A stretch of DNA of 64,000 nt from Ruegeria sp. TM1040 (GTDB lineage Bacteria; Pseudomonadota; Alphaproteobacteria; Rhodobacterales; Rhodobacteraceae), in contig NC_008044.1 in assembly GCF_000014065.1 (NCBI RefSeq), forward strand, positions 705,501 to 769,500. The letters run 5' to 3'. The translations under genes were made by a program, and so were the position numbers. The notes beneath the pieces are model-generated. The model was not told where the DNA came from, did not search any database, and saw only the letters and a program-made list of their open reading frames with translations. Position 1 is the stretch's first letter; every line of letters starts with the position of its first letter. Shown here one piece after another: positions 7,870 through 16,996 of the stretch.

Positions 7870-9360
7870 TTAGCCAGAAAACAGATGCAAGATCCCGTAG
7901 ATGCCCGCTGACAGCAAACCAGAAAGCGGCACGGTAATGAGCCAGGCTGCCAAGATTGTCAGAACATGGCTGCGGCGCACCAGTCGACGGCGGCTGCGAT
8001 CTTCGTGAGGCAGGCCGGGTCGGGTCTCCTTCTGGCCTGCGCGGCGCGCCTGTGCTGCGGCGTGCTCGCGGTAGAATCCAACCCCAAAGACGGCGCCGAC
8101 GGCCACATGGGTCGACGATACCGGCAGACCCAACCAACTGGCCATGATGACCGTGAGCGCGGCAGACGTGGACACGCAATAGGCCCGGATCGGGTTCAGC
8201 TTGGTGATCTGGTTGCCCACCATGTTCACCAATCTGGGACCAAACAGAACCACACCCATTGCCATGCCAAACGCTCCGATGATCAGAACCCAGACAGGCA
8301 CATCAAGAGTGGTGAACGCATTGATTTCGGCTGGGTGTGAGCCGGTGTTTTCCAGATCCATTGCCTGCACGATGCTGGCAAGCGGGCCGATGGCATTTGC
8401 CACATCATTGGCCCCATGCGCAAAGGACATCAGGATCGCGGCGATCACAAGGGGCAGGCGGAACAGGGCCTTTATCGCGCCCTTTTGGTTCTCAAGCTCT
8501 GCGGCGCGGCGCAGAATGAGCGGCCGAGCAATCACAAAGGACAACAGCCCGAGGCAACCGCCCGCCAGCAGGGCTTGGGCAGAGGTTGCGGCGGCAACGG
8601 TTTCAGGCAGCTTGAGCACGAAGAACGTCCCAAATGCGCCCCCCATACCGGCCAGCAGGATCGGCACCCACCGGCGCGCGGCTTCGAGCTTTTCATCCTG
8701 CTCGGTGATCACCTGTCGGATCAGGGCGAGGAGCGCCATCGCAAGCACGGCCCCGATCAGCGGAGAAAGCATCCAGCTTGTGGCGATGCTGCCAAAGGTC
8801 AGCCAATCCACCGCGCCAAAACCGGCCGCCGCTGTTGTCGCACCTAGAATGGCACCAATGATGCTCTGTGTTGTGGAAACCGGCGCCCCCATCCATGTGG
8901 CCAGATTGACCCAGAGAGCGGATGCAATCATGGCCGACATCATCGCCTGAATGAGCATATGCGGCGCGCTCATGGCGTCCGGCTCGATCAGGCGGGTAGA
9001 GACGGTTGCCACCACCTCGCTGCCTCCCAGAAGCGCGCCTGTAACCTCGGCCAAGGCGGCAGCAATCAAGGCTGCGGTCATCGGTAGCGCCTTAGCGCCG
9101 ACAGCGGGACCCATGTTGTTGGCCACATCATTGGCCCCGATGTTGAGTGCGAGATACGCGCCGAACATGGCTGCGACCATTGCCATCATCGTGGTTTGGG
9201 ATGTCCCCAGTACAAAGGCCGCTTCAACACCAGCCAAAGCCATGAAGGTCAGCGCCAGGCCAAACCCGAGGAGCGGGCGCACCACATAGCCTGTGGTCCG
9301 CTCCGTCTGGTTAAGGCGCACTAGGTCCTTGTCCAGTGATCTCCAGTCCGGCTGTGTCAT
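7870..9360 (-). CDS. PiT family inorganic phosphate transporter
   Basis: 496 residues. Two copies of the PiT signature are present, NIGANDVANNMGPAVGAKAL (about residue 73) and AHGANDVANAIGPLASI (about 310), together with roughly ten to twelve membrane segments. These are the inverted ProDom repeats of phosphate:H+ or phosphate:Na+ symporters in the inner membrane. An N-terminal cytoplasmic extension of about 28 residues precedes TM1, and a basic loop (about 440-470) precedes the last segment. No PhoU-like DUF47 gene, the common partner of PiT genes, is adjacent. A GGGGG stretch lies upstream of the ATG. The gene is convergent with argF. Confidence 0.93.
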   Translation of the reverse strand: MTQPDWRSLDKDLVRLNQTERTTGYVVRPLLGFGLALTFMALAGVEAAFVLGTSQTTMMAMVAAMFGAYLALNIGANDVANNMGPAVGAKALPMTAALIAAALAEVTGALLGGSEVVATVSTRLIEPDAMSAPHMLIQAMMSAMIASALWVNLATWMGAPVSTTQSIIGAILGATTAAAGFGAVDWLTFGSIATSWMLSPLIGAVLAMALLALIRQVITEQDEKLEAARRWVPILLAGMGGAFGTFFVLKLPETVAAATSAQALLAGGCLGLLSFVIARPLILRRAAELENQKGAIKALFRLPLVIAAILMSFAHGANDVANAIGPLASIVQAMDLENTGSHPAEINAFTTLDVPVWVLIIGAFGMAMGVVLFGPRLVNMVGNQITKLNPIRAYCVSTSAALTVIMASWLGLPVSSTHVAVGAVFGVGFYREHAAAQARRAGQKETRPGLPHEDRSRRRLVRRSHVLTILAAWLITVPLSGLLSAGIYGILHLFSG

Positions 9361-9481
9361 CGCGCGCCCCCGTCAATCACTGCGAGTTCCTGCCTTGCGC
9401 ACTGCTTTGCGCGCTGGCGTGGGAGAGGCCCGCGCGCGATGCAAAAGGATACAGTCTCGGGGGAGTTCAGGGGCGACAGGA

Positions 9482-9949
9482 TCAAGATGGGCTGAAACCG
9501 CGCAAAAGGTCCTGGAGTTGAGGCTCGCGCACCATCTCTGCGGCGTCCTTGGGGCTGACCCATTTTCGGGTACGTTCATGGGCTTCGGGGAAGTCGTCTC
9601 GCAACTCCTGCACTTCGATCGCGTAGACCAGTGTCTCCAGAGGCTCCAGTGCTCCGTTGTTCAGGCGCTTGTCATATTCAAAGCGCCCGACAGGAGTTTC
9701 CTCAAAACGGCCACAGCGCACGCCAGCTTCTTCCCAGGCTTCCTGAGCGGCACTCTCGGCGCTGGATTTGCCCTCCATTGGCCAGCCTTTTGGTACCACC
9801 CAGCGACCGGTGTCCCGGCTGGTGATCAACAGGACTTCGCACCCCGACTTGTCACGGCGATAGCATAGCGCTGCCACTTGCAATCTGCGCGGGCGCGACA
9901 ACATGGGCTGAAAGGTCTGGGACCAGATTTTATGCAGTAACTGTTGCAT
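9482..9949 (-). CDS. Nudix hydrolase with degenerate Nudix box
   Basis: 155 residues from the ATG at 9949; a TTG nine codons upstream is an alternative. The segment VVPKGWPMEGKSSAESAAQE followed by AWEEAGV is a Nudix box in the DIPP-like arrangement (PKGxPxxGK). Compared with the consensus G-x5-E-x7-REUxEExGU, the first Glu is Lys (residue 61) and the Arg of RE is Gln (69). The EExG metal-binding core (73-76) is kept. I recall the same variation in many alphaproteobacterial homologues, so activity is likely retained. The substrate is unknown, probably a nucleoside or inositol polyphosphate. It is followed at 122 bp by the PiT gene, which is suggestive but not proof of a phosphate link. Confidence 0.85.
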   Translation of the reverse strand: MQQLLHKIWSQTFQPMLSRPRRLQVAALCYRRDKSGCEVLLITSRDTGRWVVPKGWPMEGKSSAESAAQEAWEEAGVRCGRFEETPVGRFEYDKRLNNGALEPLETLVYAIEVQELRDDFPEAHERTRKWVSPKDAAEMVREPQLQDLLRGFSPS

Positions 9950-10128
9950 CGAGTGCTCGAAGCCTTTTTCGGCCAATTCTTATACTCTTTGGAGGATTGA
10001 GCAACGGGGTATAGTCCCGTTCGCCCTTGTGCACAACGTCTTTGCGCTCAAGTTTCGCAACCGTTGCTCTTATATCAATTCCCGCTAGCGCTGGGCCCCG
10101 GCGTTTATGATGGCTTATCGGTGTTGGC

Positions 10129-12654
10129 CTATTTGCGCGGTCGCGCCCGCAAGGTTGCCTCCGCCTTTGTGGGGTCTTCGGGCCAGGGGTGTTTGGGGTA
10201 TTGTGCCCGCATGTCCTTGCGGACATCGGCATATGATCCTGCCCAGAACCCCGGCAGATCGCGAGTGATCTGGATCGGGCGACGGGCGGGCGACAAGAGC
10301 GTGACCTTCAGCGCGACGCCTGCAACCGTGGGATGGCGGGTCACGCCGAACACTTCCTGCAGGCGTACCGCGATCCCGGGGATCTCGCCGTCGTAGTCGA
10401 TCGGGATCTTGCGTCCCAGTGGTGTCACAAAACTGCCGGGCACATCGCGGTCGAGCATTTGGGTTTGGTCCCACGTCAGGACAGCACGTAGGGCGGGGAG
10501 GGCGTCAAAGCTCTTCCAGTCCGCGTCGCTACGCATCCCTGAGATCATGGGCAAGAGCCAGTCCTCAAGCTTGGCCATCAAGCCCTCCTCGGAGAAATCC
10601 GGCAAGTCGCGTCCCTCAGCGCGCAGCAGCTCCACGCGCGTTGCAAGACGCGCCGCTGCAGGCGAGAGTCGCAGGCCCAGGTCACGCACCCCATCAAGCA
10701 TGGCGTGGGCCACGGCGTCAGGCGGGACATCTTTCCAGATCCGGTCGTCCAGCACCAGAGCGCCAAAGCGCTCTTGTTTGCGCGCGACCACGCGCCGGTC
10801 CCGTTTGGACCAGCTGCAGACCTCTTGCCACGCGATCTGATCGCCAAATAGCCCACGGATTTCGGCGAGGGTGATCTGTGCAGCCTGACGGATCTTGGCC
10901 TCGCGCGGGTTGCCATCGGTGTCGGTAACCACGAGGTAGGAGGCCCCCGCCAGCGGGTCAGCGTTGTCCAGCACAGCCCCCTTGCCCCCGGAGAGCACAA
11001 AACGTGCATCATCGCCCTTCCGGCGCTGGGCCACCCGGTCGGGATAGGCGAGCGCAGCCATTGCGGCAGGCGAGAGAGGCTCGCCGGACGGGGCAGCGGG
11101 GAACAGCGGAGCGGCGGGTCCGTCCACGGGATTGGGGGCAGCGGTGCCGTGCCCGCCGCGATGGCGCTTGAGACGCTTTGCCTCGGCAGTGATGGCCTGG
11201 TGCGCGGGGGCTTTTACCTCATAGGGGCGGCGGTCGCGAAAACGGCGCAGATCCTGCAAGGCCTCCAGGCGCAGCGCCAGATCCACCGGTGCCCCCCGCA
11301 ACGGGTCGCGGTCGGCCAGCAATGCGGCCAGCGTTGCGCTCTCGGGGCCTGCGATGGTGAACATATGCGCGAGGCGGGGATGCAAGGGCAGACGCGCCAG
11401 CGCGCGACCATGCTCTGTAATCCGCATCTTGGTATCGAGGGCGCCGAGCATCTGCAGAAGCAGCTGCGCCTCGGCAAAGCTGCCCGCAGGCGGTGGCGTG
11501 AGCAACGGCAAATCCTGCGGCTCCGCCCCCCACAGCGCCAGTTCCAGCGCGAGACTGGTGAGATCCGCCGCCTCGATTTCGGCCGGGGGGTAGGCGGCGA
11601 GTGCGCCTTCTTCACCCTGTGCCCAGAGACGATAGCAGACGCCCGCGCTCACGCGACCTGCGCGCCCCTGGCGTTGAGTGGCCTCGGCGCGGGTGACGCG
11701 CTCTGTCACAAGTCGCGACATTCCCGCGCCGGGATCAAACCGGGCGCGCCGGGCCTGCCCCATATCGACCACCACGCGGATATCCTCGATGGTGAGCGAG
11801 GTTTCAGCAATGGATGTTGCAAGCACAACCTTACGCCCCTCGGTGGCGGGGGCAATCGCAGCGCGTTGCTCGGCAAAGGGCAGCGCCCCAAAGAGCGGGC
11901 GAACCTGGCATGCGGCGGGCAGGCGGCGCTCAAGCGCGCTCGCGGCGCGGCGGATTTCGCCTTCGCCGGGCAAAAACACCAAAAGACCGCCGCTGCCCGC
12001 GCGATCATCCTTGTCGCGGGTCTCGGCCTCGGCTTGCACGACAAGATCCACCAAGGCATCGATCCGACGCGCCTTTGCGGGGAGCGGAGCAGGGAGCCAG
12101 CGGGTTTCCACCGGATAACTGCGCCCCTCCGAGGTCACAATCGGTGCGTTCATCAATGCCGCAACCGGGGCAGCGTCGAGCGTCGCGGACATCGCCAGCA
12201 GCAGCAGATCGTCGCGCAGGGCGCTTGCCACTTCAAGGCAGAAGGCCAGCCCGAGATCGCCGTTCAGAGAACGCTCGTGAAACTCGTCAAAGATCACGGC
12301 TCCCACGCCCGGCAGGTCCGGATCCGACTGCAGCATCCGGGTCAGAATGCCCTCGGTGACGACCTCGATCCGGGTGGATCTGGAAACCTTGGCCTCGCCG
12401 CGCACCCTGTAGCCAACGGTATGGCCTGCGGGTTCACCAAGTGTGGAGGCCATACGTTCCGCTGCCGTACGAGCGGCGAGGCGGCGCGGCTCGAGCATGA
12501 GGATGCGCCCTTCCGTCAGCTTCGCATCTAGGATCGCGAGCGGAACCTTGGTTGTCTTACCTGCACCGGGGGGGGCCTCCAACACGGCTCGCCCCCGTGC
12601 CCGCAGGGCCGAAATCAATTGAGGAAGCGCGTCGTCGATGGGAAGCCGTGTCAT
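10129..12654 (-). CDS. hrpB: ATP-dependent helicase HrpB
   Basis: 841 residues from ATG 12654. It is a DEAH/RHA superfamily 2 helicase. Walker A APPGAGKTT lies at about 27-35, motif II DEFH at 123-126, motif III is MSATLDAAP, and motif V/VI are ATSIAETSLTIEDIRVVVD and QRQGRAGRVSAGVCYRLW. The DEFH form and the C-terminal HrpB domain (LSGGKGAVLDNADPLAGASY onward) identify HrpB rather than HrpA. The molecular role is not well defined in bacteria; RNA helicase activity is inferred from the family. It is a monocistronic gene, divergent from meaB across a 246-bp gap. Confidence 0.95.
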   Translation of the reverse strand: MTRLPIDDALPQLISALRARGRAVLEAPPGAGKTTKVPLAILDAKLTEGRILMLEPRRLAARTAAERMASTLGEPAGHTVGYRVRGEAKVSRSTRIEVVTEGILTRMLQSDPDLPGVGAVIFDEFHERSLNGDLGLAFCLEVASALRDDLLLLAMSATLDAAPVAALMNAPIVTSEGRSYPVETRWLPAPLPAKARRIDALVDLVVQAEAETRDKDDRAGSGGLLVFLPGEGEIRRAASALERRLPAACQVRPLFGALPFAEQRAAIAPATEGRKVVLATSIAETSLTIEDIRVVVDMGQARRARFDPGAGMSRLVTERVTRAEATQRQGRAGRVSAGVCYRLWAQGEEGALAAYPPAEIEAADLTSLALELALWGAEPQDLPLLTPPPAGSFAEAQLLLQMLGALDTKMRITEHGRALARLPLHPRLAHMFTIAGPESATLAALLADRDPLRGAPVDLALRLEALQDLRRFRDRRPYEVKAPAHQAITAEAKRLKRHRGGHGTAAPNPVDGPAAPLFPAAPSGEPLSPAAMAALAYPDRVAQRRKGDDARFVLSGGKGAVLDNADPLAGASYLVVTDTDGNPREAKIRQAAQITLAEIRGLFGDQIAWQEVCSWSKRDRRVVARKQERFGALVLDDRIWKDVPPDAVAHAMLDGVRDLGLRLSPAAARLATRVELLRAEGRDLPDFSEEGLMAKLEDWLLPMISGMRSDADWKSFDALPALRAVLTWDQTQMLDRDVPGSFVTPLGRKIPIDYDGEIPGIAVRLQEVFGVTRHPTVAGVALKVTLLSPARRPIQITRDLPGFWAGSYADVRKDMRAQYPKHPWPEDPTKAEATLRARPRK

Positions 12655-12900
12655 GGCGGCGCTTATCGCCAATCATGGCTGCAAGGTCCAGTGGCGCACG
12701 CAGCCTTGCACGTTCGAAGTCACCCCATATGCGACGCGTTGGAGCGGCCCGCACATTCAAAGTGATACTGTCTTTTGCTCTGACGCGATGAGGACACTGT
12801 CCAGAGCCCTTGTGGGAAGCAGTCAGAGTTTATCCGCCCTCCACTGGACAAGCCCGCCCTGACTACGCCATCAATGCGCGGCACAGGTAAAGGGCGCGCC

Positions 12901-13902
12901 ATGGACATCACAGAGCTGAGCAAGAAAATCCTGCAGGCTGACCGAAGGGCGCTGGCCCGGGCGATCACACTGGTCGAAAGCGCACGCGCCGATCATCGCG
13001 CACAGGCAGATGCGCTGTTGTCCGAGCTCGCCAAAAGCGACCGTCAGGCATTGCGGATCGGGCTCTCCGGGACACCAGGCGTGGGAAAATCCACCTTCAT
13101 CGAAGCCTTTGGCATGATGTTGATCGAGCAGGGGCTCAGGGTCGCCGTTCTGGCGGTTGATCCAAGTTCGGCGCGTTCTGGTGGTTCGATCCTTGGCGAC
13201 AAGACTCGCATGGAGCGGCTGAGCCGGGAGCGCGCGGCCTTCATTCGCCCCAGCCCCAGCCAAAGCCATCTCGGTGGGGTAGCCCGGCGCACCCGCGATG
13301 CTGTTGCGCTCTGCGAGGCGGCAGGGTTTGATGTTGTGCTGATCGAAACCGTCGGTGTTGGTCAGTCGGAGACCGTCGTCTCGGAGTTGTCGGACCTGTT
13401 CTTGCTCCTGCTTGCGCCTGCGGGCGGGGACGAGCTGCAAGGGGTCAAGCGCGGCATCATGGAGATCGCGGACATGATCCTCATCAACAAGGCCGATGGC
13501 GATCTGAAGGCGACCGCAACCCGAACCTGTGCCGACTATGCCGGGGCCTTGCGGCTTTTGCGCAAACGTCCGCAAGATCCCGAGGGCTTTCCCAAGGCGC
13601 TCACGGTTTCTGCCATAGAGGCGGCGGGGCTCGATCAGGCCTGGGAAGAAATTCAGGCGCTTGCCGGGTGGCGACGAGAGAACGGCTTTTGGGACAAGAA
13701 CCGTTCACAACAGGCGCAATACTGGTTCGCAGAGGAAGTCCGGCAGGCCCTCCTGTCACGGTTGCAGACTTCCTGGGCCAAGTCCCGCATGGCAGACCTT
13801 TCGGCGCAGGTCGCGGGTGGGGCGCAAACACCACAGGATGCGGCGCGCGATATGCTCTTGGGGCTGGGCGTGGGTGATGTGGATCCTTCCGGCGCGCCCT
13901 GA
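12901..13902 (+). CDS. meaB: Methylmalonyl-CoA mutase-associated GTPase MeaB (ArgK family)
   Basis: 333 residues from ATG 12901, with AAAGGG just upstream; an ATG at 12874 in frame is less likely. P-loop GTPase: GTPGVGKST at 57-65, DPSSARSGGSILGDKTRM in the switch region, IETVGVGQSE, and NKADGD for guanine specificity. MeaB is the G-protein chaperone that loads and protects the adenosylcobalamin-dependent methylmalonyl-CoA mutase used in propionate and ethylmalonyl-CoA metabolism. The mutase itself is not in the window. Older databases label the family ArgK (LAO/AO transport ATPase), which is misleading despite the arg genes 5 kb away. Confidence 0.93.
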   Translation: MDITELSKKILQADRRALARAITLVESARADHRAQADALLSELAKSDRQALRIGLSGTPGVGKSTFIEAFGMMLIEQGLRVAVLAVDPSSARSGGSILGDKTRMERLSRERAAFIRPSPSQSHLGGVARRTRDAVALCEAAGFDVVLIETVGVGQSETVVSELSDLFLLLLAPAGGDELQGVKRGIMEIADMILINKADGDLKATATRTCADYAGALRLLRKRPQDPEGFPKALTVSAIEAAGLDQAWEEIQALAGWRRENGFWDKNRSQQAQYWFAEEVRQALLSRLQTSWAKSRMADLSAQVAGGAQTPQDAARDMLLGLGVGDVDPSGAP

Positions 13903-14203
13903 AGGAGCGACTCAGGGGCGTAAGCGGCGAAAACCCGGAGGACCAGAAGCCAGGCCCAGGCTTGTAAGCTGCGGCTAAAACTGTAAAAGCGCGCCAGCGC
14001 CAGTGGGGATCACGCGGGAATGTCGTCTGCTCTGCCATAAAAGCGTCGCATATGGCTTGACCATCTTCGCGATTCCTCCTAAACGCATCCAACCAGTTTT
14101 CGGGCGCAGCCAATGGCAGCGCCCTTGTAATTTGGCGACTGATTCCAAACGGCCGGGCAGGCCATAAACGGGTCGGGACGCCGCAGATACGAAGGATAAC
14201 ACC
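13903..14203 (+). promoter_or_regulatory. meaB-rpmB intergenic region with candidate rpmB promoter
   Basis: 301 bp without a credible gene. TTGACC (14057-14062) and TAAACG (14080-14085) are 17 bp apart and could be a -35/-10 pair about 120 bp ahead of rpmB; the -10 is poor. AAGGAT at 14190-14195 is the rpmB ribosome site. No hairpin terminator for meaB was recognised. Confidence 0.3.
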
Positions 14204-14494
14204 ATGTCGCGCCGTTGCGAACTGACCGGAAAAGGCCCGATGACTGGCAACAATGTCAGCCACGCCAACAACAAAACCAAGCGTCGTTTCTTGCCGAACC
14301 TGAACGACGTCACCCTGCAGTCCGAGACTCTCGGTCGCGGCGTGAAGCTGCGCATCTCCGCAGCAGCCCTGCGTTCGGTTGACCACCGCGGTGGTCTGGA
14401 CGCCTTCCTGGCCAAAGCCAAGGACGAAGAGCTCTCCGCCGCAGCGCTGAAGGTCAAAAAAGAAATCGCAAAAGCACAAGCTGCTGAGGCCTAA
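14204..14494 (+). CDS. rpmB: 50S ribosomal protein L28
   Basis: 96 residues. The N-terminus [20 protein letters not shown] followed by [20 protein letters not shown] is the full L28 signature, and the C-terminal tail is longer than in E. coli, as usual in alphaproteobacteria. L28 binds 23S rRNA in the large subunit near the E site. Only one candidate zinc Cys is present (Cys5), so it is the zinc-free form. It is transcribed alone, with an AAGGAT ribosome site and a strong terminator immediately downstream. Confidence 0.98.
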   Translation: MSRRCELTGKGPMTGNNVSHANNKTKRRFLPNLNDVTLQSETLGRGVKLRISAAALRSVDHRGGLDAFLAKAKDEELSAAALKVKKEIAKAQAAEA

Positions 14495-14530
14495 GCGCCC
14501 GCGATTTTTGATCCTGCCCAGATATTCTGG

Positions 14531-14565
14531 AAAGACCACCGTGCTTCGCGCCGGTGGTCTTTTTG
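14531..14565 (+). terminator. Rho-independent terminator of rpmB
   Basis: AAAGACCACC pairs with GGTGGTCTTT around a 12-nt GC-containing loop and runs into TTTTT. It starts 37 nt after the rpmB stop. Confidence 0.92.
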
Positions 14566-14655
14566 CATGCTGTAGGGGCGCAGGCTGCGACTCTTTGCCT
14601 GAGCTGTGCCGGCGGTCTTGCGATCCCGGCTCGGTCCTGAGATATCCATGACAAG

Positions 14656-15000
14656 ATGAAGGTCATGAGACGGTATATCGCCCTGCTTCTGGCAGCGGCC
14701 TTGCTGCTGACCGGCCATAGCGCCGCTGCCAGCCGCTTTGACCGTGATGCGACGGGGCAGGTGATCCTTTGCACGGGCAGTGGGCCTGTGACCGTCTATG
14801 TGGATGCAAACGGCACTCCAACGGGCGCGCCGCATATCTGCCCGGACTGCATCACGCATCTTCTTGATCTGGCGGAATATGCCCCACATCTGCGGGCGCC
14901 TTATGCACCTGTGCGGCTGGTCCACCGGGTGCTTTCGCGCGCGCAATCCACCGTCGCACCTCTCGAAGAGGTTCGCGCGCGCGCGCCGCCCTTGGTCTGA
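14656..15000 (+). CDS. DUF2946-like secreted protein beside the copper chaperone gene
   Basis: 114 residues. The N-terminus MKVMRRYIALLLAAALLLTG plus HSAAASR is a Sec signal peptide. The mature part carries GQVILCTGSGP and a conserved-looking HICPDCITHLLDL segment, giving three cysteines (one single, one CPxC pair) and a histidine. This is the pattern of DUF2946, a family commonly found next to copper-handling genes. A periplasmic metal-binding role is inferred. It lies 76 bp upstream of the PCu(A)C gene in the same direction, with no terminator between. Confidence 0.6.
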   Translation: MKVMRRYIALLLAAALLLTGHSAAASRFDRDATGQVILCTGSGPVTVYVDANGTPTGAPHICPDCITHLLDLAEYAPHLRAPYAPVRLVHRVLSRAQSTVAPLEEVRARAPPLV

Positions 15001-15076
15001 CGTCTGCTCTGTTTATAGCCAGACCGGTCGCCTGACAGCGCCCGGAACACTCAGATCTCATATCAAGGAAAAACTA

Positions 15077-15568
15077 ATGTCCTACAAATCCCTCGGCCGG
15101 TCTGCGGCCTTTGGTGTGTTCGCAAGCGTTGCATTCGCCACTTCGGCTTCGGCACAGATGCTTGTGCAGGATGCCTATGCGCGATCCTCCAACAAAATGG
15201 CGGGCGCGGCCTTTATGGAAATCACCAACCAAGGCGCATCAGAGGATCGCCTGATCGACGCACGCTCTGATGTGGCCAAGCGTGTGCAACTGCACACACA
15301 CCAGGAAGACGCCAATGGCGTGATGAAGATGATGCATGTCGAAGAAGGGTTTGCGATTCCCGCCGGAGAGACTCATCTGCTACGGCGTGGTGGCGATCAC
15401 GTCATGTTTATGGGGCTCACACGGGAACTCAAGGACGGCGAGACTGTCGATGTGATCCTTGTGTTTGAAAACGCAGGAGAAGTGTCGGTGCAGATCCCTG
15501 TCGACATGGATCGCGCACCCAAGGGCGGCCACGGAAATCACAGCGGGCACGGTGATCACTCGAACTGA
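15077..15568 (+). CDS. PCu(A)C copper chaperone, periplasmic
   Basis: 163 residues from ATG 15077, with AAGGAA 7 nt upstream. Signal peptide of about 26 residues ending in ASAQ. The copper motif H-x10-M-x21-H-x-M is present: LHTHQEDANGVMKMMHVEEG carries the first His and Met ligands and GGDHVMFMGL the HxM pair. A His-rich tail (GGHGNHSGHGDHSN) adds further likely metal ligands. PCu(A)C proteins deliver Cu(I) to the CuA or CuB site of cytochrome oxidase in the periplasm. It probably forms an operon with the DUF2946-like gene and ends in a strong terminator. Confidence 0.93.
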   Translation: MSYKSLGRSAAFGVFASVAFATSASAQMLVQDAYARSSNKMAGAAFMEITNQGASEDRLIDARSDVAKRVQLHTHQEDANGVMKMMHVEEGFAIPAGETHLLRRGGDHVMFMGLTRELKDGETVDVILVFENAGEVSVQIPVDMDRAPKGGHGNHSGHGDHSN

Positions 15569-15597
15569 TCTTGGCAGAGACACCCGAGATGTCAGAC

Positions 15598-15628
15598 AAG
15601 GCTCCGGTTATGACCGGAGCCTTTTTTT
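15598..15628 (+). terminator. Terminator of the PCu(A)C gene, overlapping the sirtuin stop codon
   Basis: AAGGCTCCGGT and ACCGGAGCCTT form an 11-bp perfect stem around TATG, followed by seven T in total. The T-run contains the last bases of the convergent sirtuin gene's stop (15627-15629). It is probably bidirectional, since the complementary strand also carries a short U-tract. Confidence 0.93.
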
Positions 15629-16325
15629 ACGCAGCGTCCCGCAGGAGGTCCTCTACCCAGATCGGAACAACGTCGGAGGCCTTGCCAAAGCGATGCTGTG
15701 CAAAATCTGCACTCACTTCCGAGGGTTCGAGGTTGAGTTCGAGCGTCTGCGCGCCGTATGTGGCCGCCTCTTGGACAAACGCCGCTGCCGGATAGACCTG
15801 ACCCGAGGTGCCAATGGCAACAAAGAGATCGGCCTCTGCGAGATGGCTTGCGATTTGCTCCATATGATAGGGAACCTCGCCAAACCAGACCACATCCGGC
15901 CGAGCCGTGTTTGCGTCACAGGCAGGACACCGGGTTTCGGGCGTCATCTGGAGCGGGGCGGGCCAACGGTGCGCACAGGCGGCACAGAGCGCGCCTGAGA
16001 GCGCGCCATGCATGTGCAGCACACCGCGAGAGCCTGCTTTCTCATGAAGGCCATCGACGTTCTGCGTTATGATGATCACGTCACCAGTCCACCGTTCTTC
16101 AAGACGTGCCAGCGCGTCATGGGCCGCGTTGGGTAGGGCTTCTGCCGCGTGCTGGCGCCGTGCGGAATAAAACCTGTGCACAAGTTCCGGATCGCGAGCA
16201 AATCCTTCGGGCGTTGCAACATCCTCGATCCGATGCTGCGACCACAGGCCTCCTTTATCGCGAAACGTGCCAAGCCCGCTTTCTGCTGAAATTCCTGCGC
16301 CGGTGAGGATCACGATTTTTTTCAT
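15627..16325 (-). CDS. cobB: NAD-dependent protein deacylase (sirtuin, CobB type)
   Basis: 232 residues from ATG 16325 (MKKIVILTGAGISAESGLGT). The NAD motif GAGISAESGLGTFR is at 10-23, the catalytic stretch QNVDGLHEKAGS is followed by LHMHG with the acid-base His, and a zinc ribbon is built from CAAC and CPAC. GTSGQVYPAA completes the NAD site. Sirtuins remove acetyl, succinyl or related acyl groups from protein lysines using NAD. Length and zinc ribbon fit class III CobB. It is divergent from the tyrosine phosphatase gene across an AT-rich 114-bp region. Confidence 0.95.
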   Translation of the reverse strand: MKKIVILTGAGISAESGLGTFRDKGGLWSQHRIEDVATPEGFARDPELVHRFYSARRQHAAEALPNAAHDALARLEERWTGDVIIITQNVDGLHEKAGSRGVLHMHGALSGALCAACAHRWPAPLQMTPETRCPACDANTARPDVVWFGEVPYHMEQIASHLAEADLFVAIGTSGQVYPAAAFVQEAATYGAQTLELNLEPSEVSADFAQHRFGKASDVVPIWVEDLLRDAA

Positions 16326-16439
16326 CTCAGTATCTTTGCCCTCTGGTTTCAAATTGGTTCCAGCATTGATGACCTGCGCTCTGGTGCCTATCAAAACTAT
16401 ATATATTATTTTGAAGTGCCAAAAACAAAAGGGGGCTTC

Positions 16440-16889
16440 GTGGAAAGCGTATTGTTTGTTTGTCTTGGGAATATTTGTCGATCTCCTGCCGCGGAGGCGA
16501 TATTTCGTGAAAGCTGTCCCAATATCCAATGCGATAGCGCGGGGACAGCTGGCTACCATGTCGGCAGTCCTCCCTATCCAGAGATGGCAAAGGCCGCCCG
16601 CGCGCGAGGAATTGACATGAGCGACTTGCGGGCACGGCAATTCTGCGCGGAGGATTTCCGGAACTTTGATTTGATCGTTGTAATGGATCAGGACAATCAG
16701 GAAAACGTCGAGTCCCTGCGCCCCGCGGGAGACCGGACACCGGTAGTTTTATTTGCACCGATGGCGGCGGGCTTTGATGTCGAGGCGGTACCGGATCCCT
16801 ATTACACGCGGGACTTTGATGGATGCCTTGATCTGTTGGAGAGCGCAGCACAAGGATTGAAGCGCTATGTCACTCAGGCCGGGGTGTGA
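16440..16889 (+). CDS. Low molecular weight protein-tyrosine phosphatase
   Basis: 149 residues with a GTG start at 16440. AAAGGGGG at 16428-16435 gives good spacing, and this places the catalytic loop CLGNICRS at residues 8-15 as in the family. The CX5R signature (C8, R14) and the C-terminal general acid in VPDPYY are intact. The family dephosphorylates tyrosine residues, or in exopolysaccharide systems Wzc-like kinases, and related enzymes include arsenate reductases. No kinase or polysaccharide gene is nearby, so the partner is unknown. The region upstream contains the AT-rich run ATATATATTATTTT, a likely shared promoter zone with the sirtuin gene. Confidence 0.92.
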   Translation: MESVLFVCLGNICRSPAAEAIFRESCPNIQCDSAGTAGYHVGSPPYPEMAKAARARGIDMSDLRARQFCAEDFRNFDLIVVMDQDNQENVESLRPAGDRTPVVLFAPMAAGFDVEAVPDPYYTRDFDGCLDLLESAAQGLKRYVTQAGV

Positions 16890-16996
16890 ACGGGGATCCC
16901 GGGCACGGGTATTGACGGCATAAAAGCCAAACTGGGCGCCATGTCGTATGCGGGAAATCGCAGTCTGGGCGCGGGTGACGCGCCCAGGCGCGAGGA

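Noticed and set aside
11149-12531. 460-codon frame antisense to hrpB
   Set aside because: Shadow frame rich in Gly, Arg, His and Cys, opposite intact helicase motifs.
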